Shown: positions 26,569-34,096 of the stretch, in pieces
How the letters are laid out: each line of letters begins with the position of its first letter
Numbering within the stretch: the first letter of the stretch is position 1
Origin: Halapricum desulfuricans
Lineage (GTDB): Archaea; Halobacteriota; Halobacteria; Halobacteriales; Haloarculaceae
Assembly: GCF_017094465.1 (NCBI RefSeq)
Contig: NZ_CP064791.1
Span: 1,860,001-1,924,000, forward strand
Direction: 5' to 3'
DNA length: 64,000 nt
Position numbers and translations under genes: made by a program
The notes under the pieces: model-generated
The model's database searches: none
The model's input: the letters and a program-made list of their open reading frames with translations, nothing else
What the model was told of the DNA's origin: nothing

Positions 26569-28929
26569 ATGGAGCTTGCGGCCGCGCTCCGGGCGGAGGC
26601 CCGGGACTGCAACGAGCGTCGCGTGCTCGTGCTCGCCGGCGAGCCGGAGACGACGCGCGACCGCGCGGTGGATGCGCTGGCGACGGCCGACATCCCTCTG
26701 GAGTCCACGACGCTGGTCGGCCCCGAGCCGTTCGTGAACTGTGAGCGACTCGATCCCGTCCACGCCAGCGAGTTGCTCGGTCAAACGCGAACGGCAGTCG
26801 TCTACGACGCCCACGAGTCGCTCCGTCCGAACGTGCTCGGCCAGGTCGTCGGGACCGTCGACGGCGGCGGGCTGTTCGTGCTACTCGCGCCGCCGCTGTC
26901 GGCGTGGCCCTCGCGACGGGACGACTTCGCCGAGGCGCTCGCCGTCCCGCCGTTCGGTCCCGAGGACGTGACCGGCCACTTCCGGGCTCGGCTGGTCGAG
27001 ACGCTGTACGCCCATCGCGGGGTCGCCGTCGTCGACGTCGAGAGCGATACGGTCGAGTCCGATGGGCTGACCGATCCTGCCCCACGCCTGTCCGTACCCG
27101 GTCCGGCGGTTCCGGACCGGGATGACCGTGCGTTCCCCACCGAAGCCTACCGCGCCTGCCTGACGGGCGATCAATCCGAGGCGCTGGCGGCGATGGAGGC
27201 GCTTTCTGAACCGGGTGGGACAGTCGTCGTTGAGGCCGACCGTGGCCGGGGGAAGTCAAGTGCTGCGGGCCTGGCTGCGGGGTGTCTGGCGGCGTCGGGT
27301 CGGGACGTGCTCGTGACCGCGCCACAGTACGGGCGCGCCGGCGAGGTGTTCGCTCGTGCCCGGGAGTTGCTGAACGCTATCGAGGAGCCGGTAGCACTCG
27401 ACGACGAGACGACGCCCCATCGGCTCTCGACTGACGAGGGACGAGTACGATACGCGCCGCCGACAGACGCCGTCGAGTTGCCCGACGATCCGGACGCGGT
27501 CGTCGTCGACGAGGCGGCGGCTTTGCCAGTTCGACTGCTTTCGGGGTTTCTCGACGCCCCCGCGGTGGCGTTCACGACGACGATCCACGGCTACGAGGGG
27601 GCTGGGCGGGGCTTCTCGGTCCGGTTCAAGGACCGGCTGGCCGAGTCCGATCGGACAGTCCGGGAGGTGCGCATGGACGAGCCGATCCGGTACGCGGCCG
27701 GCGATCCCGTCGAGGTCTGGGCGACGCGGGCGCTGTTGCTCGATGCGCGCCCGCCCGTCGAGCCGCTGGTCGCCAACGCCCGCCCGGAGACAGTGTCCTA
27801 CGAATCCCTCTCGGCCGAGCGACTCCTGTCGGACGAGCACCTGCTTCGGGAGGCGTTCGGGTTGCTCGTGCTCGCTCACTACCAGACCGAACCCGACGAC
27901 CTCGCGCGGCTGCTGGACGGCCCGAACGTCTCTGTTCGAGCGCTCGTACACGACGGTCACGTCGTCTCGGTCGCGCTCCTGGCCCGCGAGGGCGGACTGG
28001 ACGCCGACCGGCGGGCAGACATGTACGAGGGCGCTCGGGTCAGGGGAAATATGCTGCCGGACGTGTTGACGACCCAGCTTCGTGACGAGGCCGCCGGGAT
28101 CGAGACTGGCTGGCGCGTCATGCGGATCGCGACCCACCACGCGGCCCGCGGGCGGGGGCTGGGCTCGCTGCTGCTCGATCGGATCGAAGCGGAGGCGACC
28201 GGCGGATCCGTCTCGGCCAGCACGGGGGAAACTGGCGCGTGCGACTACCTCGGCGTCGGATTCGGTGCGACGCCGGAACTGGTCTCGTTCTGGGCCGACA
28301 ACGGCTATCGGACCGTCCACGTCTCGACGACCCGCAACGACCGTAGCGGCGAACACTCCGCGATCATGCTGCGGGCGCTCTCGGAGGCGGGCGAGGCGCT
28401 ACAGGACCGACACACGAAGTGGTTTCTCGAGCGCGTCCGGGGGATGCTCACCGACCCCCTCGCGGATCTCGATCCGGACGTGGTTCGGGCGGTGCTGTCG
28501 GCTGTCGACGGGTCGACCCGACTGGATCTCTCCGCATGGGAGTGGCGACTGCTCGCCGGCTCACCACACGGCGCAGGGCTGTTCGACACCGCGCCCGACG
28601 CCTTCCGCGCGCTCGCGCTCCGGGCGTTGACTGACGCCGGCAGCTCGACGCCCACTGGCGGTGGCGACCCCGCGATGGCCGACGGTCCGACGCGCACCGA
28701 CACTGATGGCCCGACATCGACTGGCGACGGAGAACCGGCGCTCGAACCCCGGGCCGAACGACTGCTCGTTCGGAAAGTGCTGCAGGCCCACGACTGGGAC
28801 AGTGTCACGGCGCAATTGGACTTCGTCTCCCGCCGGGAGTGCATGCGCGCGCTCGGGGACGTGACTGCACGACTGATCGAAGCGTACGGAACCGACGAGG
28901 CGAGAGCGGAACTGGAGCGATTCGAATGA
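26569..28929 (+). CDS. tmcA: tRNA(Met) cytidine acetyltransferase TmcA
   Basis: Makes N4-acetylcytidine in RNA using acetyl-CoA and ATP; TmcA/Nat10 homologues in archaea can modify many RNA sites. The 786-residue protein has the family's parts in order: N-terminal DUF1726-like domain, RecD-type helicase core with Walker A VVVEADRGRGKSSAAGLAAG (about 218-237) and Walker B VVVDEAAALP (about 310), a GNAT domain with the acetyl-CoA loop THHAARGRGLGSLLLDRI (about 520), and a C-terminal tRNA-binding domain. A Gly/Thr/Asp-rich insertion (about 697-725, near TPTGGGDPAMADGPTRTD) is a halophile linker. It overlaps the next gene by 4 bp (ATGA). Confidence 0.95.
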   Translation: MELAAALRAEARDCNERRVLVLAGEPETTRDRAVDALATADIPLESTTLVGPEPFVNCERLDPVHASELLGQTRTAVVYDAHESLRPNVLGQVVGTVDGGGLFVLLAPPLSAWPSRRDDFAEALAVPPFGPEDVTGHFRARLVETLYAHRGVAVVDVESDTVESDGLTDPAPRLSVPGPAVPDRDDRAFPTEAYRACLTGDQSEALAAMEALSEPGGTVVVEADRGRGKSSAAGLAAGCLAASGRDVLVTAPQYGRAGEVFARARELLNAIEEPVALDDETTPHRLSTDEGRVRYAPPTDAVELPDDPDAVVVDEAAALPVRLLSGFLDAPAVAFTTTIHGYEGAGRGFSVRFKDRLAESDRTVREVRMDEPIRYAAGDPVEVWATRALLLDARPPVEPLVANARPETVSYESLSAERLLSDEHLLREAFGLLVLAHYQTEPDDLARLLDGPNVSVRALVHDGHVVSVALLAREGGLDADRRADMYEGARVRGNMLPDVLTTQLRDEAAGIETGWRVMRIATHHAARGRGLGSLLLDRIEAEATGGSVSASTGETGACDYLGVGFGATPELVSFWADNGYRTVHVSTTRNDRSGEHSAIMLRALSEAGEALQDRHTKWFLERVRGMLTDPLADLDPDVVRAVLSAVDGSTRLDLSAWEWRLLAGSPHGAGLFDTAPDAFRALALRALTDAGSSTPTGGGDPAMADGPTRTDTDGPTSTGDGEPALEPRAERLLVRKVLQAHDWDSVTAQLDFVSRRECMRALGDVTARLIEAYGTDEARAELERFE

Positions 28930-29450
28930 TTCGCGATCCAACGATACTCGCATCCCTGATACGCGGGGTACCGATTCCCGACCCGTTCGTCGCCGTCGCG
29001 TTCGCGTTACTGGTCGCGGGAGTCGTCTTCAGCGTCATCCCGCTGTTGCCGGGGCCGGTGTTGTCGGTCGCCGGCGTACTCGTCTACTGGTGGGAGACCG
29101 GCGACCCGGGCTGGCTGGCACTGACTGTGCTGCTCGCGGTCGGCGTGGCGGCGGTACTCGTCGACTGGCTGGGCGGGACGGCGGCCGCGAAGGGCAGCGG
29201 CGTCTCGACGCGGGTGAGCCTGCTCGCCGGAGTGGCCGGATTCCTCGGCACCGTCGTCGCCGGGCCAGTCGGCCTGCTCGTCGGCGTCGCGGGGACGGTG
29301 TTCCTGGCGAGTGTTATCCGCGAACGGGAAGCAGCCGCCGGGATCCGAACGGCGGCCTACGCGACCGCGGGCGTGCTCGGGACGGTCGTCGTCCAGACGC
29401 TGTTGACCGGCTCGATCCTCGTTGCGGTCGTCGTGATCGCGCTGCTGTGA
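28926..29450 (+). CDS. DUF456 family membrane protein
   Basis: A 174-residue protein with about five hydrophobic helices. The family signature region is VFSVIPLLPGPVLSVAGVLVYWW (residues 38-60), followed by GVAAVLVDWLGGTAAAKGSGVSTR and GFLGTVVAGPVGLLVGVAGTVFLASVIRER. DUF456 members are small membrane proteins of unknown role. The start codon overlaps the tmcA stop (ATGA), so the two genes are translationally coupled even though no functional link is obvious. Confidence 0.87.
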   Translation: MIRDPTILASLIRGVPIPDPFVAVAFALLVAGVVFSVIPLLPGPVLSVAGVLVYWWETGDPGWLALTVLLAVGVAAVLVDWLGGTAAAKGSGVSTRVSLLAGVAGFLGTVVAGPVGLLVGVAGTVFLASVIREREAAAGIRTAAYATAGVLGTVVVQTLLTGSILVAVVVIALL

Positions 29451-29522
29451 GCGAGCCGATCGTCTCGCGGCGATAGCCGACTCGGGTAACCTATTTCACG
29501 CACGGCTGAGAAATATAAGGGA

Positions 29523-30530
29523 ATGAGCGTCATCGACGTGGTCGGCCTGACGAAACACTACGGCGATATCCGGGCCGTCGAGGGGGTCGACTTCACCGTC
29601 GAAAAAGGCGAAGTCTTCGGCTTTCTCGGGCCCAACGGCGCGGGCAAGACCACGACAATCCGGACGATGCTGGGGTTGCTGAACCCGACCGCAGGACGGG
29701 CGACGGTGCTCGGCGCGGACAGCACCGACGAGCCGGCGATGATCGAAGCCAAGCGGTCGATCGGTTACCTGCCGGCCAATCCCGCGTTCGACGACGGTTC
29801 GACCGGCCGGGAGATTCTCGACCTCCACGCCTCGATCAAGGGCGACGATCGGCGCGAGGAGCTGCTCGACCTGTTCGAACCACCGCTCGATCGGGAGGTC
29901 AGGGAGTACTCCTCGGGCAACAGGCAGAAACTCGGCGTCGTGCAGGCGTTCATGCACGACCCCGAGCTGGTGATCATGGACGAGCCGACGAGTGGCCTCG
30001 ATCCACTGATGCAACAGCGGTTCAACGAGTTCGTCCGCGCGGAACGTGAGCAGGACGTGACGGTGTTTTTCTCCTCGCACGTGCTCAGCGAAGTCCGACG
30101 GGTGTGCGATCGGGTCGCGATCCTCCGGGAGGGCGAACTCGTCACGACCGAGGCCATCGAGTCGCTGCTCGATCGCTCCGGGAAGTTCGTCCGCGCCAGG
30201 ATCGCCGGCCACGTCGAGAGCGACGCCTTCGACGGCGACGAGGTCCATGGCTTCGAACGGACGCTGATCGAAGACCGCGCCGAGGAGTTGCTCGCGGCGA
30301 CCGACTTCGAAAGCGACGCCGATGTCGTCACCGAGGTTCGGTTCACCTACACCGGCGATATCAACGACCTCGTAGCGGATCTCGCTTCGTACTCGTTCGT
30401 CGATCTCGACGTCGAGGAAGCCCCGCTCGAAGAGGTGTTCATGCGGTTTTACGGCCCCGAGCAGCGCGGACGAGCACCGCGAGACGAACACGGCGTCGCC
30501 GAACCTGCTGGAGGTGACGGGGGTGCTTGA
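29523..30530 (+). CDS. ABC transporter ATP-binding protein
   Basis: A 335-residue ATPase of the type that pairs with a separate permease to make an ABC-2 exporter. It has Walker A FLGPNGAGKTTTIR (residues about 37-50), the signature YSSGNRQKLGVVQAFM, Walker B ELVIMDEPTSGLDPL and the His switch SSHVLSEVRRVCD. The usual glutamine loop lies in a shortened helical domain. A C-terminal extension (residues about 225-335) is of the kind found in drug and lipid exporters. It begins about 30 nt after a CCTATTTC promoter-like element and overlaps the permease. Confidence 0.95.
   Translation: MSVIDVVGLTKHYGDIRAVEGVDFTVEKGEVFGFLGPNGAGKTTTIRTMLGLLNPTAGRATVLGADSTDEPAMIEAKRSIGYLPANPAFDDGSTGREILDLHASIKGDDRREELLDLFEPPLDREVREYSSGNRQKLGVVQAFMHDPELVIMDEPTSGLDPLMQQRFNEFVRAEREQDVTVFFSSHVLSEVRRVCDRVAILREGELVTTEAIESLLDRSGKFVRARIAGHVESDAFDGDEVHGFERTLIEDRAEELLAATDFESDADVVTEVRFTYTGDINDLVADLASYSFVDLDVEEAPLEEVFMRFYGPEQRGRAPRDEHGVAEPAGGDGGA
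30510..30517 (+). promoter_or_regulatory. Ribosome-binding site that decides the permease start
   Basis: GGAGGTGA is fully complementary to the haloarchaeal 16S rRNA 3' end. It lies 5 nt before the GTG at 30523. An earlier GTG at 30514 lies inside the site itself and is therefore unlikely as the start. Confidence 0.7.
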
Positions 30531-31311
30531 ACTCGCCCGTTACGAGGCGCGGCGTCGACTGAAGGGAGCACTGTATCTCACCGTCGGACTCACGCTGCTC
30601 GCGGGGATGTACATCGCGACGTTCCCGTCGATGGCGGAGGATATGAACCTCGACCAGTTCCTCGAGCAGATGCCCGAGGTCTTTCTGGAGTTGTTCAACA
30701 TCGCGACGATGAACACGATCGAGGGCTTTCTCGCCGCCGAACTGTATTCGATCGGCTGGGTCCTCCTGCTGGGACTGTACGTGGCCTACAGCGGCGCGGG
30801 GCTGATCGCGGGCGACATCGACCGCGAGCGGATGGACGTTCTGCTGTCGCTCCCGATCTCGCGGGCGCGCGTGCTCGGCGAGAAGTTCCTCGGGCTGTTC
30901 GTGCCGATCCTCGTCGTGAACGTCGTCCTGCCGGTCGTCATCTACGCCGGGACGGCCGCGATCGGGTACCCGATCGATCCGGTCAACCTGACGGTCGTGC
31001 ATCTGCTCGCGATCCCGTATCTGCTGGCCTGTGGTGCGATCGGGGTCGTCCTATCGGTGTTGACCAGCCGATCGTCAGTCGCCCAGCGCGGTGCCCTGGT
31101 CGCGATTTTCGGGTTGTTCCTGTTCGAGTCGGTGACCATCATCGCAGACTACGAGCAGCTGGGTTCGATCGCACCGATGCGGTACTTCGACGCGACGGCG
31201 GTGCTCGTCGAGGGGAGCTACGACTGGGCCGGCGGCGCGATCCTGCTCGGAGCGACGGCACTGCTGGTCGGCGCGAGCATGCTGTACTTCGGCCGCCGGG
31301 ACATCGCGTGA
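30523..31311 (+). CDS. ABC-2 type transporter permease
   Basis: A 262-residue membrane protein with six hydrophobic helices: the first near TVGLTLLAGMYIATF (about 20-35), then a long periplasmic-side loop with amphipathic helices, GWVLLLGLYVAYSGAGLIAGD, the coupling-loop motif SLPISRARVLGEK, LGLFVPILVVNVVLPVVIYAG and two more. The last helix is GAILLGATALLVGASMLYFG. The substrate is unknown. It begins 8 bp inside the ATPase gene, so both form one operon. A strong hairpin-plus-T terminator follows at 31362. Confidence 0.92.
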   Translation: MLELARYEARRRLKGALYLTVGLTLLAGMYIATFPSMAEDMNLDQFLEQMPEVFLELFNIATMNTIEGFLAAELYSIGWVLLLGLYVAYSGAGLIAGDIDRERMDVLLSLPISRARVLGEKFLGLFVPILVVNVVLPVVIYAGTAAIGYPIDPVNLTVVHLLAIPYLLACGAIGVVLSVLTSRSSVAQRGALVAIFGLFLFESVTIIADYEQLGSIAPMRYFDATAVLVEGSYDWAGGAILLGATALLVGASMLYFGRRDIA

Positions 31312-31361
31312 CGGTATCGTCCGTCGCTTCGACCGGTATGTGCCGCCCCCACACGCGGTAC

Positions 31362-31380
31362 GCGCTTCGAAAGCGCTTTT
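31362..31380 (+). terminator. Hairpin and T-run terminator of the ABC operon
   Basis: A perfect 6-bp stem GCGCTT / AAGCGC with a three-base loop is followed at once by TTTT. It lies 50 bp after the permease stop. The T-run also belongs to the TATA box of the next transcript (see 31376). Confidence 0.65.
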
Positions 31381-31383
31381 AGG
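31376..31383 (+). promoter_or_regulatory. TATA box of the L7Ae-S28e-L24e-ndk operon
   Basis: CTTTTAGG would place the transcription start near 31405, about 125 nt before the L7Ae ATG. The T-run is shared with the upstream terminator. Confidence 0.5.
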
Positions 31384-31404
31384 TACGGCAGTTCACTATC
31401 GGGT

Positions 31405-31532
31405 ACAGCCTGCGCGGGGTTGATGATGCTCCTAGCCATCTAGGATTTGCGCGCGCCGGTTTCGGCGCGGCCGGAGGGTCGCCCTCCGAAACGGCGGGGG
31501 AGCGCGAGCCCACGTGCAGGAGGTGACCAACA
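31405..31532 (+). ncRNA. Structured 5' leader of the L7Ae operon
   Basis: A predicted leader of about 125 nt, much longer than usual in haloarchaea, where most transcripts are leaderless. It holds a perfect 6-bp hairpin (TCCTAG 31430-31435 with CTAGGA 31440-31445) just after a TTGATGATG stretch. It also holds a larger stem-loop: GCCG(G)TTTC 31455-31463 with GAAACGGC 31488-31495, enclosing GGAGGG 31473-31478 with CCCTCC 31482-31487. A GGAGGTGA ribosome-binding site (31519-31526) sits 6 nt before the ATG. L7Ae is an RNA-binding protein reported to regulate its own mRNA in other archaea, so a binding site here is plausible, but I cannot confirm a kink-turn. The transcription start is inferred from the TATA position only. 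Confidence 0.55.
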
Positions 31533-31895
31533 ATGCCAGTATACGTCGATTTCGACGTCCCTGCCGATCTCGAAGCTGACGCCCTCGAGGCGCTCGAGAT
31601 CGCGCGGGACACAGGTTCCGTCAAGAAAGGTACCAACGAGACAACCAAAGCCGTCGAGCGCGGCTCGGCCGAACTGATCTTCGTCGCCGAGGACGTTCAG
31701 CCCGAGGAGATCGTCATGCATCTCCCCGAGCTGGCCGACGAGAAGGACGTGCCGTTCGTCTTCGTCGCCGAGCAGGACGACCTCGGAGAGGCCGCCGGCC
31801 TGGAAGTCGGCAGCGCGGCCGCTGCGATCGTCGACGCCGGCGACGCCGACAGCGATGTCGAAGACATCGCCGAGAAGCTCGAGGAGCTTCGGTGA
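31533..31895 (+). CDS. 50S ribosomal protein L7Ae
   Basis: A 120-residue kink-turn-binding protein. It is a part of the large ribosomal subunit and of box C/D and H/ACA modification RNPs. The L7Ae signature is clear: [46 protein letters not shown]. The first gene of an operon L7Ae-S28e-L24e-ndk, it is preceded by a strong ribosome-binding site and a structured leader. Confidence 0.97.
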   Translation: MPVYVDFDVPADLEADALEALEIARDTGSVKKGTNETTKAVERGSAELIFVAEDVQPEEIVMHLPELADEKDVPFVFVAEQDDLGEAAGLEVGSAAAAIVDAGDADSDVEDIAEKLEELR

Positions 31896-31906
31896 GGTGA
31901 GCACGG

Positions 31907-32134
31907 ATGAGTGCTGAGGAATCCGAAGACAGCGGATCCACGGCCGCCGAAGTCATCGAGGTCGTCGGCCGGACGGGGATGCACGGCGAGGCCATGCAGG
32001 TCAAGTGCCGCATCCGCGAAGGGGGAAACCAGGGCCGGATCATCACCCGGAACGTCCTGGGCCCGGTCCGGGAAGGTGACGTGCTCCAGCTTCGGGAGAC
32101 TGCCCGCGAAGCCGACGCAATCGGAGGCCAGTAA
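31907..32134 (+). CDS. 30S ribosomal protein S28e
   Basis: A 75-residue S28e protein with an OB-like core: [55 protein letters not shown]. The acidic N-terminus ([12 protein letters not shown]) is a halophile addition. It starts 11 bp after the L7Ae stop codon, and the L24e ATG follows its stop by 1 bp. Confidence 0.97.
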   Translation: MSAEESEDSGSTAAEVIEVVGRTGMHGEAMQVKCRIREGGNQGRIITRNVLGPVREGDVLQLRETAREADAIGGQ

Positions 32135-32135
32135 G

Positions 32136-32537
32136 ATGCCACAGACACGCGAATGTGACTACTGCGGGGGCGAGATCGAGCCCGGAACGGGAACGATGCT
32201 CGTCCGAACGAACGGGACGACGCTGTACTACTGCTCCTCGAAGTGCGAGAAGAACGCCGAACTCGGCCGGGAACCCCGCGACCTGAACTGGACCGCGGCC
32301 GGCCGCGAGAGCGACCGTCAGGAGACGGTCACGGCCGAGCGGGAGGCCGCCGAGAGCGAACCCGAGGAGTCAGAGACGACGCCGGACCCTGAAGAAGACG
32401 AGGCGGAGGACGTGTCAGACACGTCGAGCGAGGCAGACACCGAGGCCGAAGAGGACACGTCGGACGACGCCCAGTCGGACACATCAAGCGAGGAATCGGA
32501 CGACGAAGACACCGAGGCCGAAGAGGCCGAGGCCTGA
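32136..32537 (+). CDS. 50S ribosomal protein L24e with long acidic tail
   Basis: A 133-residue protein. Residues 1-62 are the L24e zinc domain: [48 protein letters not shown], with the C-x2-C ... C-x3-C zinc ligands. Residues about 66-133 are almost entirely Glu, Asp, Ser and Thr with no basic residues after the first dozen. Ordinary haloarchaeal L24e is close to 66 residues, so the tail doubles the protein. No frameshift or fusion signal is visible. It lies in the conserved S28e-L24e-ndk order. Confidence 0.93.
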   Translation: MPQTRECDYCGGEIEPGTGTMLVRTNGTTLYYCSSKCEKNAELGREPRDLNWTAAGRESDRQETVTAEREAAESEPEESETTPDPEEDEAEDVSDTSSEADTEAEEDTSDDAQSDTSSEESDDEDTEAEEAEA

Positions 32538-32558
32538 GCGATCACTTTCATTTCAACA

Positions 32559-33035
32559 ATGAGCGAGCACGACGAGCGAACCTTCGTAATGGCGAAACCG
32601 GACGCCGTCCAGCGCGGGCTGGTCGGTGAAATCATCACGCGACTCGAGGAGCGCGGCCTGAAGCTCGTGGGCGCGAAGTTCATGCAGATCGACGAGGAAC
32701 TCGCCCACGAGCACTACGCCGAACACGAGGACAAGCCCTTCTTCGACGGGCTCGTGGAGTTCATCACGTCCGGTCCCGTCATGGCGATGGTCTGGGAGGG
32801 CGCAGACGCAACTCGGCAGGTCCGCCAGATGATGGGCGCGACCGATCCCGCCGAGGCCGAACCCGGAACGATCCGCGGCGACTACGGCCTGGATCTGGGT
32901 CAGAACATCATCCACGGCTCCGATCACGAGGACCCCGGCTCGAACGAGCGCGAGATCGACCTGTTCTTCGAGGAAGACGAGCTGGTCGACTACGAGCGCG
33001 CCGACGCGACCTGGGTCTACGAAGACGCCGAATAG
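32559..33035 (+). CDS. ndk: Nucleoside-diphosphate kinase
   Basis: Exchanges phosphate among nucleoside tri- and diphosphates. The 158-residue protein has the family motifs [63 protein letters not shown] and the catalytic histidine in [22 protein letters not shown]. It is slightly longer than many homologues (about 154) and acidic, as in halophilic enzymes. It is the last gene of the L7Ae operon. Confidence 0.97.
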   Translation: MSEHDERTFVMAKPDAVQRGLVGEIITRLEERGLKLVGAKFMQIDEELAHEHYAEHEDKPFFDGLVEFITSGPVMAMVWEGADATRQVRQMMGATDPAEAEPGTIRGDYGLDLGQNIIHGSDHEDPGSNEREIDLFFEEDELVDYERADATWVYEDAE

Positions 33036-33086
33036 CATCCGTTCCGGCGTGAACGCCGGAGACTCTTCTCGTCGAGCGAACGGCGG

Positions 33087-34004
33087 CTACTCGTACTGGG
33101 CACAGACCCGTCGGATTCCTTCTTCGAAGTCGATCTCGGGTTCCCAGCCGGTGGCTTCCCGGAGCTTCGTCGCGTCAGCACAGGTGTCGTGAACGTATAC
33201 GGAGTCGGGGATCGGGTTCTCGACGTATTCGGGGTCGACGTTCGTTCCGAGTTCGTCGTTAAGCATTGCGACGACGGTGTTGAACGAGTAGCGGTCGCCG
33301 GTCCCGACGTTGTAGACCCCTTCGAGTTCGTGTTCGGCGGTCAGGATCGCGCCGCGAACGATATCGGAGACGTGGGTGAAATCCCGGGTCTGCGTGCCGT
33401 CGCCGTAGAGGACGGGCGAGTCGCCGTGTGCGATGTCGTCGGCGAACTGCGCGATGACGTTCGCGTACTCGCCTTTGTGCGCCTCCGCGCCGCCGTAGCC
33501 CTGATAGACCGAGAAGAACCGCAGTCCGGCCATCGTCATGTCGTAGTGGTTGGCGAAGTACTCGGCGTAGCGCTCGCGGGCGAGTTTCGACGCCTCGTAG
33601 CCCGTGTTGACCGCGACGGGCATGTCCTCGGGCGAGGGGCCGGTCCGAGTCCCGTAAATCGACGAGGTCGAGGCGTAGACGACAGTGTCACAACCGTCCT
33701 GACGGGCCTGCTCGACGGTATTGACGAACCCCTCGACGTTGACGCGGGCGCCGCGCTGGGGGTCCTCTTCGTGCATCGCATACGAGGAACGAGCGGCCAG
33801 GTGAAAGACCACGTCCACGTCCGTTGGCAGGTCCGTGCCGACGACGGTCCGTTCGTGGAACTCGACATCGTCGACGAGGTTCTCCGGCGTCCCGAGCGAG
33901 CAGTCATCAACGACGATCACGTCGTTGTCCTCGGCGAGCCGATTGGCGAGGTTCGAGCCGATGAATCCGGCACCGCCGGTCACGAGTACGCGTTTCCCGT
34001 CCAT
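33087..34004 (-). CDS. NAD-dependent sugar epimerase/dehydratase
   Basis: A 305-residue extended-SDR enzyme, probably an NDP-sugar 4-epimerase or similar. It has the NAD loop VTGGAGFIGSNLANRL (residues about 8-23), acidic end DDCS, the SS...Y-x3-K set (ASTSSIYG with GYEASKLARERYAEYF), and the sugar-site segments FFSVYQGYGGAE and YGDGTQTRDFTHVSDIVRG typical of UDP-glucose 4-epimerase-like enzymes. The start MDGKRVLVTGG at 34004 is chosen over the longer frame. It is divergent from the PQQ-repeat gene; the two share a 92-bp promoter region. Confidence 0.93.
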   Translation of the reverse strand: MDGKRVLVTGGAGFIGSNLANRLAEDNDVIVVDDCSLGTPENLVDDVEFHERTVVGTDLPTDVDVVFHLAARSSYAMHEEDPQRGARVNVEGFVNTVEQARQDGCDTVVYASTSSIYGTRTGPSPEDMPVAVNTGYEASKLARERYAEYFANHYDMTMAGLRFFSVYQGYGGAEAHKGEYANVIAQFADDIAHGDSPVLYGDGTQTRDFTHVSDIVRGAILTAEHELEGVYNVGTGDRYSFNTVVAMLNDELGTNVDPEYVENPIPDSVYVHDTCADATKLREATGWEPEIDFEEGIRRVCAQYE

Positions 34005-34096
34005 GCGCGAACCAGCACGTGCGGACGGCAAAGACGTTTCGCTGTCGGACCGGATGGAATGGTTTTCATACGCTGGACAGCCAAGGACAGGTAGAC

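Noticed and set aside
31430-31445. Canonical kink-turn in the L7Ae leader hairpin
   Set aside because: The 6-bp hairpin has no matching GA opposite the TGATGA; pairing is not the kink-turn pattern. Kept only as a candidate leader.
31405-31532. Box C/D guide RNA in the L7Ae leader
   Set aside because: A TTGATGATG box C-like sequence exists but no box D (CTGA) follows at a suitable distance.
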